Below, in pieces: positions 63,985 through 64,000 of a DNA stretch of 64,000 bases (position 1 is its first letter; every line of letters starts with the position of its first letter). The notes under the pieces are model-generated. The model was given only the letters and a program-made list of their open reading frames with translations, searched no databases and had not been told where the DNA came from. The position numbers were made by a program, and so were the translations under genes. Source of the DNA: Burkholderiales bacterium. GTDB lineage: Bacteria > Pseudomonadota > Gammaproteobacteria > Burkholderiales > Burkholderiaceae_C. The stretch spans positions 62,001-126,000 of the forward strand of contig JACRPO010000010.1 in the NCBI GenBank assembly GCA_016223165.1, in the 5' to 3' direction.

Positions 63985-64000
63985 TCAACCCCATCGCATC

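Overview
The window is a high-GC (about 70%) stretch that reads like the chromosome of a betaproteobacterium of the order Burkholderiales (Rubrivivax/Leptothrix/Methylibium-type relatives). This is inferred from the codon bias, the Bug/TctC binding protein, several solute-import systems (branched-chain amino-acid type ABC, TRAP) and the many aromatic/acyl-CoA catabolic genes. No rRNA, tRNA, CRISPR array or transposase was seen.

Layout. 1-4.1 kb: a frameshifted ModA-like binding protein, then a low-GC foreign gene for a SIR2-STAND NTPase (candidate anti-phage protein). It is bracketed by two inverted copies of a structured repeat whose stems differ between the copies but remain self-complementary. 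4.1-11.7 kb: a livFGHM-type ABC importer with its binding protein and a NahF-like aldehyde dehydrogenase that is in frame with livF, divergent from an AraC regulator. 11.8-12.8 kb: a second inverted pair of structured repeats next to a decayed gene. 12.8-16.7 kb: a VOC protein, a Bug binding protein, a CadC-like TPR regulator and a Phd/VapC toxin-antitoxin pair. 17-25.5 kb: a large lipoprotein, a DUF2087 protein, an MBL hydrolase, a TPP enzyme, feruloyl-CoA synthetase and a small lipoprotein. 25.5-30.3 kb: an operon of class V aminotransferase, cytochrome P450 and a HEAT-repeat alkylation-repair-like protein, divergent from riboflavin synthase. 30.4-33.3 kb: a TRAP transporter. 33.3-34 kb: a FitAB-like toxin-antitoxin pair. 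34.1-39.2 kb: a tightly coupled operon of AtuA-like, small AtuA-related, enoyl-CoA hydratase and two multiheme cytochromes c.

39.3-58.8 kb: PhoD phosphatase, an ABC1/UbiB kinase, a PEP-mutase/isocitrate-lyase family enzyme, a QseBC-like two-component system, a PAS hybrid kinase, a BCCP-carboxyltransferase fusion, a LytTR/LytS pair, a MetE-like methyltransferase, pirin with its divergent LysR regulator, and GNAT, CoA-binding and beta-helix proteins. 58.8 kb: a small inverted-repeat (MITE-like) element. 59-64 kb: an operon of CmcJ-like oxidoreductase, NahD-like isomerase and two hotdog thioesterases, divergent from MFS, small-membrane and EamA transporter genes.

Two themes recur. Catabolism of aromatic or terpene-like carboxylates (aldehyde dehydrogenase, feruloyl-CoA synthetase, enoyl-CoA hydratase, AtuA, NahD, thioesterases) is paired with dedicated importers and local regulators. 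Short tandem repeats, mostly of 9, 12, 18 or 27 bp, have expanded both inside genes (in frame) and between them. The most likely novel material is the SIR2-STAND island and the four structured elements.
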